From Maribellus sp. YY47 (GTDB lineage: Bacteria > Bacteroidota > Bacteroidia > Bacteroidales > Prolixibacteraceae): a stretch of DNA of 64,000 nucleotides. The stretch spans positions 160,199-224,198 of the forward strand of contig NZ_JALGYW010000006.1 of NCBI RefSeq assembly GCF_023111095.1, in the 5' to 3' direction. The position numbers were made by a program, and so were the translations under genes. Positions 24,001-33,534 of the stretch are shown here, in pieces. The notes beneath the pieces are model-generated. The model had not been told where the DNA came from. It searched no databases and was given only the letters and a program-made list of their open reading frames with translations. How positions within the stretch are numbered: position 1 is the stretch's first letter; the number at the start of each line of letters is the position of its first letter.

Positions 24001-25263
24001 TTATTTAAAATCTTTTACCCCGCTAAAATCCAGTGTGGCAAAATAATCTTCCAGCGTTTCTGCGCGGCGGATTTCAATCACGTCTCCGTTTTCGCGCAGC
24101 AGAAGCTCAGCCGAACGAAGTTTTCCGTTGTAGTTAAAGCCCATCGAATGTCCGTGAGCACCGGTATCGTGAATCACCACAATATCATCGGGATCAATCT
24201 CCGGTAACATCCGGTCGATGGCAAATTTGTCGTTGTTTTCGCACAGCGAGCCGGTAACGTCGTACTTGGTGGTGGCAGGTTCGTTTTCTTTCCCCATCAC
24301 TGTAATATGGTGATAAGCTCCGTAAAGTGCCGGGCGCATCAGGTTGGCCATACAGGCATCAAGTCCTGCAAACGATTTGTATGTTTTTTTAATGTGGCGA
24401 ACTTTTGTAACCAGGTATCCGTAAGGTCCGGTAATAGCGCGGCCGAGCTCAAAGAATATCTTCAGCGGAGCCAGACCTTTGGCAACGATCATTTCGTCGT
24501 ACAGCTTTTTAATTCCATCGCTCACAAAATTCAGATCAACGGGTTGTTCTCCCGGTTTGTAGGGAATACCTACACCGCCGCCGAGGTTGGCAAATTCGAT
24601 GCGAACACCGGTTTTCTCGTACACCTCATCGATCAGGTTAAAAAGAATTTCAGCGGTTTCAACAAAATATTTCGGATCGAGCTCGTTGGAAGCCACCATG
24701 GTATGAATACCAAACCGTTCCACACCTTTTTCTTTCAAAATGCGGTAACCTTCGATGATCTGTTCGCGGGTAAAGCCATACTTGGCTTCTTCCGGATGAC
24801 CGATGATCAGGTTGCCCTGTTTCAGGCTTCCCGGGTTGTAACGCATACAAATGGTTTTGGGCAGCCCCACGTGTTTTTCGAGGTAGTCGATGTGCGAAAT
24901 ATCATCGAGGTTGATAATAGCTCCCAGGTCTTCAGCCAGTTGAAATTCGTAGGCTGGCGTGTCGTTCGAAGTCAGTATGATTTCGTCGCCACTCATGCCA
25001 ACTTGTTTGGCCAGCTCCAATTCGGCAACTGAACTACAATCGATTCCAAAACCTTCTTCCCGCAAAATTTTCATGAGGTAAGGATTCGGTGCCGATTTAA
25101 TCGCGTAATATTCCTTAAAACCTTCGTTCCACGAAAATGCCTTGTTAAAATATCGTGCGTTTTCCCTCATCGCCTTTTCATCGTAAATATGAAACGGAGT
25201 GGGGTGGTTGGCAATAATTGTTTCCAGTTGTTCTTTGCTGAATGGTAGCTTTTTCGCTGTCAT
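24001..25263 (-). CDS. lysA: Diaminopimelate decarboxylase (divergent clade)
   Basis: This is a 420-residue PLP-dependent fold-III decarboxylase, which makes L-lysine from meso-diaminopimelate. The PLP lysine is K53 in YYAIKSAPNPY. The glycine-rich phosphate loop is NLGGGVGIPY. ELGRAITGPYG gives the conserved Glu/Arg, and the cysteine motif is TGSLCENNDKF where the classical form is GPICES or similar. The classical HxGS segment is replaced by GIHTMVASN. This divergent type is found in Bacteroidota and clostridia and is usually named LysA. The related carboxynorspermidine decarboxylase is a less likely alternative. It is a single gene with a terminator and a -7-like box at 25288-25295 on the minus strand. 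Confidence 0.85.
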   Translation of the reverse strand: MTAKKLPFSKEQLETIIANHPTPFHIYDEKAMRENARYFNKAFSWNEGFKEYYAIKSAPNPYLMKILREEGFGIDCSSVAELELAKQVGMSGDEIILTSNDTPAYEFQLAEDLGAIINLDDISHIDYLEKHVGLPKTICMRYNPGSLKQGNLIIGHPEEAKYGFTREQIIEGYRILKEKGVERFGIHTMVASNELDPKYFVETAEILFNLIDEVYEKTGVRIEFANLGGGVGIPYKPGEQPVDLNFVSDGIKKLYDEMIVAKGLAPLKIFFELGRAITGPYGYLVTKVRHIKKTYKSFAGLDACMANLMRPALYGAYHHITVMGKENEPATTKYDVTGSLCENNDKFAIDRMLPEIDPDDIVVIHDTGAHGHSMGFNYNGKLRSAELLLRENGDVIEIRRAETLEDYFATLDFSGVKDFK

Positions 25264-25287
25264 AATGTATTTTCAGTTTTGAGCTTA

Positions 25288-25295
25288 CAAAATTA
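25288..25295 (-). promoter_or_regulatory. -7-like box of lysA
   Basis: On the minus strand the sequence reads TAATTTTG, a match to TAnnTTTG, 24 bases before the lysA start codon. Confidence 0.4.
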
Positions 25296-25504
25296 AACTT
25301 TCTGACTGATTTTTATAGAATTGATCTAAATAATGCAATTTCGAATTAACCGGAAATTTACATATTCCGGAAGCTACGAGTTGAGAGCCACGAGCTTTGT
25401 GCTTTTTGATCGCCTAAATACCCCGGGAGGGACTTACGTAGACTAACTTTTTTCTTCAGACTTCAAGCTTATATCTTAAATCCCAAATGACCGGTGACCA
25501 ATGG

Positions 25505-27040
25505 CTAACTTTCTTCCACCAAACTCATGGCTGCGCGAATTCCGTCGGCAGCGCTGGAAACAATACCTCCCGCGTAACCGCTTCCTTCTCCAACCACATA
25601 CAGATTTTCGAAACCTTCGCAAAGTCCGTTTTTTTCGCGAATCACCTGGATGGGTGAAGACGTTTTGCTTTCGAAACCCAGCAGGTTTCCCTGTTCAAAA
25701 CCACGCATCTTTCGGATAAAATCCTGCAATCCGGCCTGCATCGATTGAACCACGGGCGCGGGAAGCAGGTTCCAAAGTGGCGCCTGTACCAGCCCAAGCG
25801 GATAGCTACTTTCCAGTTGGGTGGGTTTGCTTTTCTGATTCAGAAATGCTGCAATACTGCAAGCAGGAGCTGAGTAACCTCCAGCAAAATTGTAAAAAAG
25901 CTCTTCCAGTTTCTGCAGCTGGTCGAGGGCTTCAACGGGAGAAACCGTTTTCCCGGCGATTTCATCGGGATGGATGCCTGCCACGCAGGCTGCATTTGCA
26001 AACATTCCGTTGCGTTTGTAATAGCTCATCCCGTTTACAATGTTGGTATTTTCGTAGGCTGCTGCCGGAACCACGGTTCCTCCCGGGCACATGCAAAACG
26101 AAAATACCTGGTGCGTTCCGTCGGCCGGAGAAGTGAGCCGGTACTCGGCGGCTTTTACTCCCGGAAGCACGGGTTTTCCCCATTGTGCAATGTTGATGAT
26201 TTCCTGTTTGTGTTCCATGCGGCTGCCAATCGCAAAATTCTTGGTGCGGAAAGGAACTCCACGGCGAATCAGCATTTTATAGGTTTCGTATGCCGAGTGT
26301 CCCGGGGCAATAAAAACGGCATCGGCCTCCAGGTTCCCGGCAGAAGTGACGACCTCGCTTACTGTACCGTTGATGATTTTCAGGTCTTCCAGCTGTGTTT
26401 CGAAAAGCATGCGGCCTCCCAGTTCTTCAAAGTCATGTCGCAGGTTTTGAACGATTTTTCGCAGGTTGTCGGTACCCAGGTGCGGATGTGTCATGTAGAT
26501 GATCTCGGCAGGTGCTCCGGCTTTTACATAGCTTGAAAGAATAAAATGTTTCTCCTTGGAAATGTGCTTTGAACGCGAAGTCAGCTTTCCGTCCGAGAAA
26601 GTACCGGCGCCGCCTTCGCCAAAAGCATAGTTGTTTTGGGTGTTGAAAATTCCGCTTCGTTCGAAATGCGAAATCGCTTCACCGCGCTTTTTAACGTCGG
26701 AGCCGCGTTCGATCAGTGTAACAGCAAAACCGGCTTTCTGCAAAACAAAGGCATTAAAAAAACCTGCCGGGCCACTGCCAACCACAACAATCTTTTTGTT
26801 TCGTTTTTTGAACGGAATCAGCAATTCTTCCTGGTCTGGAGAGTCGTCACCTTTTATGTGAGGTGAATTAACCAACACTCTTACCAGCCAGAAAATATTT
26901 TTTTTATTCCGGGCATCCAGACTTTTACTTTCTGTTTGAAAAGTAAAATCCCGAATGTTCAGTTGACGAGCTATTTGCTCTTTTAGTTGTTCTTCTGAGT
27001 AATTAGTGGGTAGTTTTAAACTGATCGCCTTTGTTCCCAT
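25505..27040 (-). CDS. FAD-dependent oxidoreductase (COG2509 type)
   Basis: This is an uncharacterised FAD-dependent dehydrogenase of about 511 residues from the ATG at 27040 (MGTKAISLKLPTNYSEEQLK); the frame extends 17 codons further upstream without a better start. The first 75 residues form a small separate domain. The Rossmann loop is VVVGSGPAGFFNAFVLQKAG, followed by VTLIERG, the ribose-binding end. GEGGAGTFSDGKLTSR and CMCPGGTVVPAA are hallmarks of the COG2509 family. The C-terminal LYVVGEGSGYAGGIVSSAAD binds FAD again. Members are widespread and conserved, but the substrate is not known. It is divergent from the ABC efflux operon. Confidence 0.88.
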   Translation of the reverse strand: MGTKAISLKLPTNYSEEQLKEQIARQLNIRDFTFQTESKSLDARNKKNIFWLVRVLVNSPHIKGDDSPDQEELLIPFKKRNKKIVVVGSGPAGFFNAFVLQKAGFAVTLIERGSDVKKRGEAISHFERSGIFNTQNNYAFGEGGAGTFSDGKLTSRSKHISKEKHFILSSYVKAGAPAEIIYMTHPHLGTDNLRKIVQNLRHDFEELGGRMLFETQLEDLKIINGTVSEVVTSAGNLEADAVFIAPGHSAYETYKMLIRRGVPFRTKNFAIGSRMEHKQEIINIAQWGKPVLPGVKAAEYRLTSPADGTHQVFSFCMCPGGTVVPAAAYENTNIVNGMSYYKRNGMFANAACVAGIHPDEIAGKTVSPVEALDQLQKLEELFYNFAGGYSAPACSIAAFLNQKSKPTQLESSYPLGLVQAPLWNLLPAPVVQSMQAGLQDFIRKMRGFEQGNLLGFESKTSSPIQVIREKNGLCEGFENLYVVGEGSGYAGGIVSSAADGIRAAMSLVEES

Positions 27041-27298
27041 ACCATATAATTTCGACTCAAAAGTAGGTATTCGACAGGTTATTTGGAACAATCCGGGAAC
27101 TTCCTGTAAAATTTAATGTAACTGATTCAGGTTTCGTGCGTCTGTTCTTATGTGATGAGAATCAATCGAAATACCGAAAGCGGAAAACGATAATTCATTC
27201 ACCGGAGATAACGCTTCGTTCGTCGAATAATTAATGCTGATTTCAGGTGATTTCATCACTTTTAATGCAGAAAACAAAAAACAAAAGCAATTCAAGCC

Positions 27299-28024
27299 AT
27301 GATTAGTCTTAAAAATGTTCACAAATCTTATGTTACCGGCAGCAATTCGCTTCATGTGCTGAAAGGTATCGATCTGGAAATTCAGAAAGGCGAGTTTGTT
27401 TCGATTATGGGCTCTTCGGGTTCGGGAAAATCGACCCTTTTGAATATTCTGGGAATTCTGGATAACTACGACGATGGTGCCTACTATCTGAATGGTTCGC
27501 TGGTGAAAGATATGTCGGAAAAAAAAGCTGCTCAGTTGCGGAACGAACTGGTTGGTTTTGTGTTCCAGTCATTCAATCTCATTTCCTTTAAAAATGCCAT
27601 GGAAAATGTGGCGCTTCCGCTTTACTATCAGGGAGTGAACCGCAAAAAACGCAACAAAATTGCCTTGGAGTATCTCGATAAAGTAGGGCTTCTGGATTGG
27701 GCAGAACATTTGCCCAACGAAATGTCGGGTGGACAGAAACAACGTGTGGCTATAGCCCGCTCGCTGATTTCGCAGCCCAAAATCATTTTTGCAGATGAAC
27801 CAACCGGAGCCCTCGACACCACTACTTCGTACGAAGTGATGGAGATACTGAAGGAGATCAACGCAGGAGGAATCACTGTGATTCTGGTGACGCATGAGCA
27901 CGATATAGCTGCGATGACGCAAAAAATCGTTCGGTTGAAAGACGGCCGTATCGATCAGATCATCAAAAACGGCGATCTGAAACACTTTCAGCATCAATAT
28001 GCCAAGGAGCTGGAAACCGCATAA
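27299..28024 (+). CDS. ABC transporter ATP-binding protein (MacB/LolD type)
   Basis: This 241-residue ATPase powers the type VII ABC system encoded by the next two permease genes. Walker A is GSSGSGKST, the Q-loop follows at FVFQSFNL, the signature is MSGGQKQR, and Walker B is IIFADEPTGALD. It has the short C-terminal end of the LolD/MacB class. It is the first gene of an operon of five (ATPase, two permeases, periplasmic adaptor, TolC). A small palindrome, GTGAT-TTC-ATCAC, at 27247-27259 lies in the leader and could be an operator. No regulator gene is adjacent. Confidence 0.94.
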   Translation: MISLKNVHKSYVTGSNSLHVLKGIDLEIQKGEFVSIMGSSGSGKSTLLNILGILDNYDDGAYYLNGSLVKDMSEKKAAQLRNELVGFVFQSFNLISFKNAMENVALPLYYQGVNRKKRNKIALEYLDKVGLLDWAEHLPNEMSGGQKQRVAIARSLISQPKIIFADEPTGALDTTTSYEVMEILKEINAGGITVILVTHEHDIAAMTQKIVRLKDGRIDQIIKNGDLKHFQHQYAKELETA

Positions 28025-28099
28025 AGAGTATCCAGTCGCAGTCTCAGTTTTCAGTTCGTTTCGCTGAACTTTGAATGCTAAACTTTAAACTAAAAAACA

Positions 28100-29362
28100 A
28101 TGTTCGATATCGATAAATGGCAGGAGATCTTTGCCACCATCAAAAAGAATAAAATGAGAACCTTTCTCACCGGGTTCAGTGTTGCATGGGGGATTTTCAT
28201 GCTAATGATCCTTCTCGGGTCGGGAAATGGTTTGAGCAACGGAGTTTCTGAAAATTTTATGCGCGATGCCGTAAACGCCATGTGGTTGTGGAGTGGTCGC
28301 ACCAGTATCCCATACCAAGGATTAAAAGAAGGCCGCGACATTCGTTTTACCAATGCCGATTACGATGTGCTAAAGGATCTGGAAGGAATTGAATATACAT
28401 CGGGGCGCTATTACATTGGTGGAAATAAATTTTCGTACGGAAATGAATACGGCGAATACACGGCCATTACCTGTCATCCCGATTTAAGAGAAGTAGAGAA
28501 TATTGAAATTGTTGAAGGCCGGTTTATTAACCAGGTCGATATTAATGAAACACGAAAATCGGTGGTGCTGGGCAAAGATATCTACGATGCTTTGTTCAAA
28601 AATAAAAATGCCATTGGTGAGTATGTGCGTGTCAACAACATTCCGTTTAAAGTAGTGGGAATTTGCAAGGAAGGCGGTGGCACGCGTCACCGCAATGCTT
28701 ACATTCCGGTAAGCACCGGGCAAAAAGTATTTAACGGCTCCAACCGCCTGCATAATTTTGCATTGACGATTAATGCTACAACCCTGGAAGAAAGCCAGGC
28801 CATTGAGCAACGGGTTCGTGAAACGTTAGCCCGTAAACACAAATTCGAAGCTTCGGACGAATCGGCAATGGGGTCGTATAACAAGTTGGAAGATGTTATT
28901 CAAACCATGAAAATATTCCAGGCCATCAAGATTTTTATCTGGATTATTGGTACAGGAACCTTGATCGCCGGCGTGGTGGGCGTTAGCAATATTATGCTGA
29001 TTGTGGTGAAAGAGCGCACCAAGGAAATTGGAATTCGCAAAGCGATTGGTGCAAGCCCGTCGTCAGTAATTGGTTTGGTTTTACTGGAATCGATTCTGAT
29101 CACAACGGTTGCCGGGTACATTGGTCTGGTAATGGGAACCGGCCTGATGGAGCTGATCAACCTGGTGGTTGAAAAACAGTACGAGATTTCTGCTGCCACT
29201 AACGGTGGTAATGGTGAAACCATATTCCGGAATCCGACGGTTGACCTTGGAGTTGCGATGACTGCGACGCTTTTGTTGGTGGTTGCCGGAGCTATTGCAG
29301 GCTATATTCCTGCAAAACGTGCTGCGCGTATTAAACCCATTGAAGCGCTGCGGGATGAATAA
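28100..29362 (+). CDS. MacB-type ABC permease (first paralogue)
   Basis: This permease has 420 residues. The N-terminus MFDIDKWQEIFATIKKNKMR precedes the first membrane helix (about 23-43). A large periplasmic MacB_PCD domain (about 45-270) follows. The three FtsX helices at the C-terminus are about 280-310, 330-360 and 380-405. NIMLIVVKERTKEIGIRKAIGA is the cytoplasmic coupling segment. Such permeases do not carry substrate through the membrane; by mechanotransmission they push substrate from the periplasm through a TolC channel. It begins 75 bases after the ATPase gene and is clearly paralogous to the next gene, so the transporter may be a heterodimer. Confidence 0.93.
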   Translation: MFDIDKWQEIFATIKKNKMRTFLTGFSVAWGIFMLMILLGSGNGLSNGVSENFMRDAVNAMWLWSGRTSIPYQGLKEGRDIRFTNADYDVLKDLEGIEYTSGRYYIGGNKFSYGNEYGEYTAITCHPDLREVENIEIVEGRFINQVDINETRKSVVLGKDIYDALFKNKNAIGEYVRVNNIPFKVVGICKEGGGTRHRNAYIPVSTGQKVFNGSNRLHNFALTINATTLEESQAIEQRVRETLARKHKFEASDESAMGSYNKLEDVIQTMKIFQAIKIFIWIIGTGTLIAGVVGVSNIMLIVVKERTKEIGIRKAIGASPSSVIGLVLLESILITTVAGYIGLVMGTGLMELINLVVEKQYEISAATNGGNGETIFRNPTVDLGVAMTATLLLVVAGAIAGYIPAKRAARIKPIEALRDE

Positions 29363-29403
29363 AAGAGACTCTCTGAACTTTGAACTTTAAACACTGAACT
29401 AAA

Positions 29404-30675
29404 ATGTTTGATTTAGATCTTTGGAAAGAAATACTGAGCGCCCTGAAAAAGAACCGGATGCGAAGTTTTATGACAGCTTTCGGGGTGTTTTGGGGAATAT
29501 TTATGCTGATCATCATGTCGGGAGCCGGAAAAGCTTTGGAGAATGGAGTAATGGACGGGATCCGGGCATTTGCTTCCAACTCTGCCTTTTTCTGGACCGA
29601 GCGTACGAGCAAGCCTTACAAAGGATTTCAGCGCGGAAGGCAATGGAATTACACCAACACCGACATTGAATACATAAAAGCAAATGTAAAAGACATTGAA
29701 TACCTCTCACCGCGTTTGTTTGGCCCAAGAGGCTATGAAGGCGACAATACCATCAGAGGCAAGAAAACAGGTTCGTTCAATATTTACGGCGACTATCCTG
29801 AATTCTTTAAGATTGATCCGTGGACACCGCTAAAAGGGCGCTTGATCAACCAAATCGATATTATACAAAGCCGCAAAGTGGTAAACATTGGCGAACGTGT
29901 TGTGGAAGTAATGTTTGATAAGGACGAAGACCCGATCGGGCAGTATCTGAAAATCAACGGGGTTTATTTCCAGGTAGTAGGAGTGATAAAGGGTGAAACA
30001 CGCGTAAACATTGGCGGTGGAAGAAAAAACGAAACCATTATTATGCCTTTTACTACGATGCAAAAGACCTACAATTTTGGCGACGATGTTCACTTCTTTT
30101 CAGTTACATCGGCTCCCGGAGTTCCGGTTAGCAGGGTTGAAGCACGCCTGAAGGAACTTCTGAAAAGCAAGCATAAAATTGCACCTGATGATATGCAGGC
30201 AGTGGGTTCGTTTAACATTGAAGTGGAGTGGAAAAAATACATGGGCCTTTTTACCGGGATTCAGATTTTAACCTGGATCGTCGGAATCGGTACCCTGATG
30301 GCCGGAGTAATCGGTGTCAGCAATATTATGCTGGTGATTATTAAGGAACGTACGCAGGAAATTGGAATTCAACGAGCCATTGGAGCTACACCGGGCAAAG
30401 TGATAATGCACATCGTGGCCGAGAGTGTTTTTCTGACGGTGATGGCAGGTTACATCGGGCTGGCGCTGGGTGTTGGTTTGCTCGAATTGCTGAATATGGC
30501 GCTGGAAGCCGCCAGTTCGGATGCCGATTCGATTTTCTTCCGTTCACCCGAAGTGAGTTTCCAAATGGCAGTAGGGGCACTTTCGGTACTGGTGATTTCC
30601 GGAATACTGGCGGGATTGATACCCGCCAAAAGAGCCGTTAGTATCAAACCGATCGATGCGTTAAGAGACGAGTAA
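29404..30675 (+). CDS. MacB-type ABC permease (second paralogue)
   Basis: This permease has 423 residues. It has the same layout as the preceding permease: MFDLDLWKEILSALKKNRMR, first helix about 23-43, MacB_PCD domain, three C-terminal helices, and a coupling segment with KERTQEIGIQRAIGAT. The two proteins align over their whole length with scattered differences, as expected for an old duplication. It starts 41 bases after the first permease, behind a spacer (CTCTGAACTTTGAACTTTAAAC) that resembles the spacer before the first permease. It probably pairs with the first permease around one ATPase dimer. Confidence 0.93.
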   Translation: MFDLDLWKEILSALKKNRMRSFMTAFGVFWGIFMLIIMSGAGKALENGVMDGIRAFASNSAFFWTERTSKPYKGFQRGRQWNYTNTDIEYIKANVKDIEYLSPRLFGPRGYEGDNTIRGKKTGSFNIYGDYPEFFKIDPWTPLKGRLINQIDIIQSRKVVNIGERVVEVMFDKDEDPIGQYLKINGVYFQVVGVIKGETRVNIGGGRKNETIIMPFTTMQKTYNFGDDVHFFSVTSAPGVPVSRVEARLKELLKSKHKIAPDDMQAVGSFNIEVEWKKYMGLFTGIQILTWIVGIGTLMAGVIGVSNIMLVIIKERTQEIGIQRAIGATPGKVIMHIVAESVFLTVMAGYIGLALGVGLLELLNMALEAASSDADSIFFRSPEVSFQMAVGALSVLVISGILAGLIPAKRAVSIKPIDALRDE

Positions 30676-30720
30676 AATAAACATGGAATTAATTAACTGA
30701 AAACAAAAAACAATAGCAAC

Positions 30721-31848
30721 ATGAAAAAGATTGTAAGATACCTGGGAATTGCGATTTTGATCGCAGCGTTTGGAGGAACCCTTTTCTTCCTGTATAACAA
30801 GTCAAAAAAGAAACAGGATTTCTTTGAAAACAAAAATCCGTTTTACAGCGATGTAGTAATGAAAACCGTGGCAACCGGTTCGGTTGTACCACGTTACGAA
30901 ATTGAGATAGTGCCACAGGTTTCGGGGATTATCGACGAGCTTTATGTGGAAGCCGGAGATAAAATTGCCAAAGGACAGGTAGTGGCCCGTATCAAAATTA
31001 TTCCGGATATGGTTACGTTAAATGCCGCTGAAACCCGGTTAAACAGGGCAAAGATTAGTTACGAAGATGCCCAGATTGATTACGACCGCCAGCAGAAGCT
31101 TTTTGACAAAAACGTAATTTCTTACGAAGAGTTTAAAGCATCTAAAGTAACGTTCGATTCAGCCAGGGAAGAATTGTCGGCAGCAGAAAATAATCTCGAA
31201 TTAATTCAAAATGGTGTAACAAAAAAGGCAGCAACGGCTACCAATACGCTGGTGCGTTCAACTATTGATGGCATGGTACTCGATGTTCCAATAAAAGTTG
31301 GGAACTCAGTTATTCAGGCCAACACCTTTAATGCCGGTACCACCATTGCTTCGGTTGCCGATATGAAAGACATAATTTTTGAAGGGAAAGTGGACGAAAC
31401 CGAAGTGGGGAAAATTAAGGAAGGAATGCCGATTGAGCTGGAAATTGGCGCCATCGATAAAGAAAAATTTGATGCCGTACTGGAATATATTTCACCCAAG
31501 GGTGTTGAAGAAAACGGAGCCATTCAGTTTGAAATAAAGGCAAATGTGCAGCTGAAAGAGGGGCAGTTTATCCGTGCCGGTTATAGCGCCAATGCCAACA
31601 TCGTTCTGGAGAAAAAAGATCATGTGATGGTGATTCCGGAAGGCTTGCTGCAGTTTGATAACGACTCGTCGTTTGTGGAAATTAATACCGGAACTGACGA
31701 AGAACCGGCGTATGAAAAACGCATGGTAAAAACCGGTTTGTCTGACGGGATTAATATTGAGATTACAGAAGGTCTGAAAATGGAAGATAAAGTGAAGGGT
31801 GAGAAGATCGATCCAAAGGCGATGAAACAAAACAACAGTAAGGGCTAG
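30721..31848 (+). CDS. Periplasmic adaptor (membrane fusion) protein, MacA/HlyD type
   Basis: This adaptor has 375 residues. The N-terminal membrane anchor (about 6-25) is followed by the barrel-sandwich lipoyl half-motifs (YEIEIVPQVSGIIDELYVEA at about 60-80, and later STIDGMVLDVPIKVGN). A coiled-coil hairpin (about 105-165) with YDRQQKLFDKNVISYEEFKA lies between them. A beta-barrel and the membrane-proximal domain complete it. It links the MacB-type permeases in the inner membrane to the TolC channel encoded next. The gene is 45 bases after the second permease. The tail is lysine-rich. Confidence 0.94.
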   Translation: MKKIVRYLGIAILIAAFGGTLFFLYNKSKKKQDFFENKNPFYSDVVMKTVATGSVVPRYEIEIVPQVSGIIDELYVEAGDKIAKGQVVARIKIIPDMVTLNAAETRLNRAKISYEDAQIDYDRQQKLFDKNVISYEEFKASKVTFDSAREELSAAENNLELIQNGVTKKAATATNTLVRSTIDGMVLDVPIKVGNSVIQANTFNAGTTIASVADMKDIIFEGKVDETEVGKIKEGMPIELEIGAIDKEKFDAVLEYISPKGVEENGAIQFEIKANVQLKEGQFIRAGYSANANIVLEKKDHVMVIPEGLLQFDNDSSFVEINTGTDEEPAYEKRMVKTGLSDGINIEITEGLKMEDKVKGEKIDPKAMKQNNSKG

Positions 31849-31903
31849 GCTTAGTTAGTTCCAAAGGTTTATGTAAATTAGTCGAAACAAAAAACAATAA
31901 AAA

Positions 31904-33241
31904 ATGAAGAATCTTTTAACCTTACTGATCGGAGTGATGGGGCTTTTGTTGGTGACAACTGTAAATGCTCAGGAAGCGTGGGACCTGCAAAAGTGCTTCG
32001 ATTACGCTATTGAGAACAACCTCCAGATCAAAAGGCAGGTATTAAATACGCAGTATTACCAAAATCAAGTCAGTCAGGCAAAGTCAGATAAGTTGCCCAA
32101 TCTGAATGCTCAGGTCGGAAATGATTTCAGCTTTGGCCGGTCGCTGACCTACGATAACACTTACGATAACATTAATTCAACGGGTCTTTCAGGTGGCGTA
32201 AGTACGAATTTGCCTCTTTTCAGTGGAATGACGCTTACTAACACCGTGAAACAGCGCGAGCTGGATCTTCTGGCAACGATTCAGGATTTGCAAAAAACAA
32301 AAGATGACATTATGCTATCTATTGCAGCCGAATATCTTCAGATTCTTTTTGCTGAAGAAGTACTGCTGGTGGATTCCGCAAACATTGAAGTAACCAAACA
32401 GCAACTTGACAGGTCAAGGCAATTGGTAAATGCTGGTAGTCTGGCCAAAGGAGCGATGCTCGAAATTGAAGCACAGCTGGCTCGCGAGGAGTTACAATTG
32501 GTAAACGATCAGAACAGTCTTCAGTTGGCATATCTGAATCTCTATCAGTTTCTGGATCTGCCGATGGCTGAGAGTTTTAAAATTGAAAAACCAACCCTTC
32601 CCGATATAAAGGCCAACCTTACGATGATGAATGCCTTAGATGTATTTAGCAATGCCATCAATGTGAGGCCCGAGATTAAAGCCGCTCAATTGCGTGTTGA
32701 AAGTGCAATGAAACAGTTGGAGATTGCGAAAGGATCAGGAATGCCATCATTAAGTTTTGGGGGAAATCTTTACGACAATTACAACAATAAATACTTTGAT
32801 CTGAACGGAGAACGCATCGGTTTTGGGGAACAATTTAAAAACAACTACCGGGCCAGTGTTGGACTTACGCTGACGATACCGATTTTCAACCGCTTCCAGG
32901 TGAAGAACGGCATTGCCAATTCCCAAATACAGATTTCTGATTACCAATATCAGTTGCAGATGGCGCGTAATGTTTTGAGAAAAGATATCGAATTGGTTTA
33001 TACCAATGCTTTGGCAGCGCTTAACCGTTACCTTTCTACGCAAAAGGCTGTAACTTCCATGAAAGAAGCTTTTCGTTATACCGAGGAAAAGTTTAATGTG
33101 GGAATGATCAATTCCGTGGAGTACAATCAGAGTAAAAATAACCTGGCAACCGCGCAGTCGGATCTGATACAGGCCAAATACGAGTACATTTTCCGTGCTA
33201 AAATATTAGATTTCTACAACGGTGTACCCATCACCTTGTAG
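31904..33241 (+). CDS. TolC family outer-membrane channel
   Basis: This channel has 445 residues with a signal peptide (about 1-22, ending TVNAQ). Two repeats of a long helical hairpin with beta strands give the alpha-barrel tunnel plus a beta-barrel in the outer membrane. Repeat one starts with WDLQKCFDYAIENNLQIKRQ, and repeat two covers the region around NVRPEIKAAQLRVESAMKQL. GLTLTIPIFNRF is the typical strand in the second half. It is the last gene of the efflux operon and is ended by a strong terminator, so the system carries its own outer-membrane exit. Confidence 0.95.
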   Translation: MKNLLTLLIGVMGLLLVTTVNAQEAWDLQKCFDYAIENNLQIKRQVLNTQYYQNQVSQAKSDKLPNLNAQVGNDFSFGRSLTYDNTYDNINSTGLSGGVSTNLPLFSGMTLTNTVKQRELDLLATIQDLQKTKDDIMLSIAAEYLQILFAEEVLLVDSANIEVTKQQLDRSRQLVNAGSLAKGAMLEIEAQLAREELQLVNDQNSLQLAYLNLYQFLDLPMAESFKIEKPTLPDIKANLTMMNALDVFSNAINVRPEIKAAQLRVESAMKQLEIAKGSGMPSLSFGGNLYDNYNNKYFDLNGERIGFGEQFKNNYRASVGLTLTIPIFNRFQVKNGIANSQIQISDYQYQLQMARNVLRKDIELVYTNALAALNRYLSTQKAVTSMKEAFRYTEEKFNVGMINSVEYNQSKNNLATAQSDLIQAKYEYIFRAKILDFYNGVPITL

Positions 33242-33269
33242 TGAATCATGCTTGAACATTGTTTTTTGT

Positions 33270-33297
33270 GCCCTGGCGGTTTCCGTCAGGGCTTTTT
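33270..33297 (+). terminator. Terminator of the efflux operon
   Basis: GCCCTGGCGG (33270-33279) pairs with CCGTCAGGGC (33283-33292), with one mismatch, and five T follow. Confidence 0.88.
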
Positions 33298-33534
33298 GTT
33301 GCCTGATTGTTGGGTTGAAAACGAGGATTGGCCGGGAATTGATACAGATCATCCGAATAATTATTTGCAAGCTTTATTGTGTTGGGTATATTGTAAGTGA
33401 AAGAAAACGGCGGTTTAAGCATGGATTGCTCTGTGGTCGGGTATTGCGTTAAAATTAATTCTTAGCCGTTTTGTTCCTGCCAGCTGTTTTAATGATTATT
33501 TTGGGACGACTTAAAACAACTAAATCGTAATGCT

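Noticed and set aside
28025..29403. Regulatory repeat in the spacers before the two permease genes (GAACTTTGAA... type)
   Set aside because: The spacers look alike, but such AACTTTGAACTTTAAAC text is low in complexity and could be shared by duplication of the permease genes; no further support.
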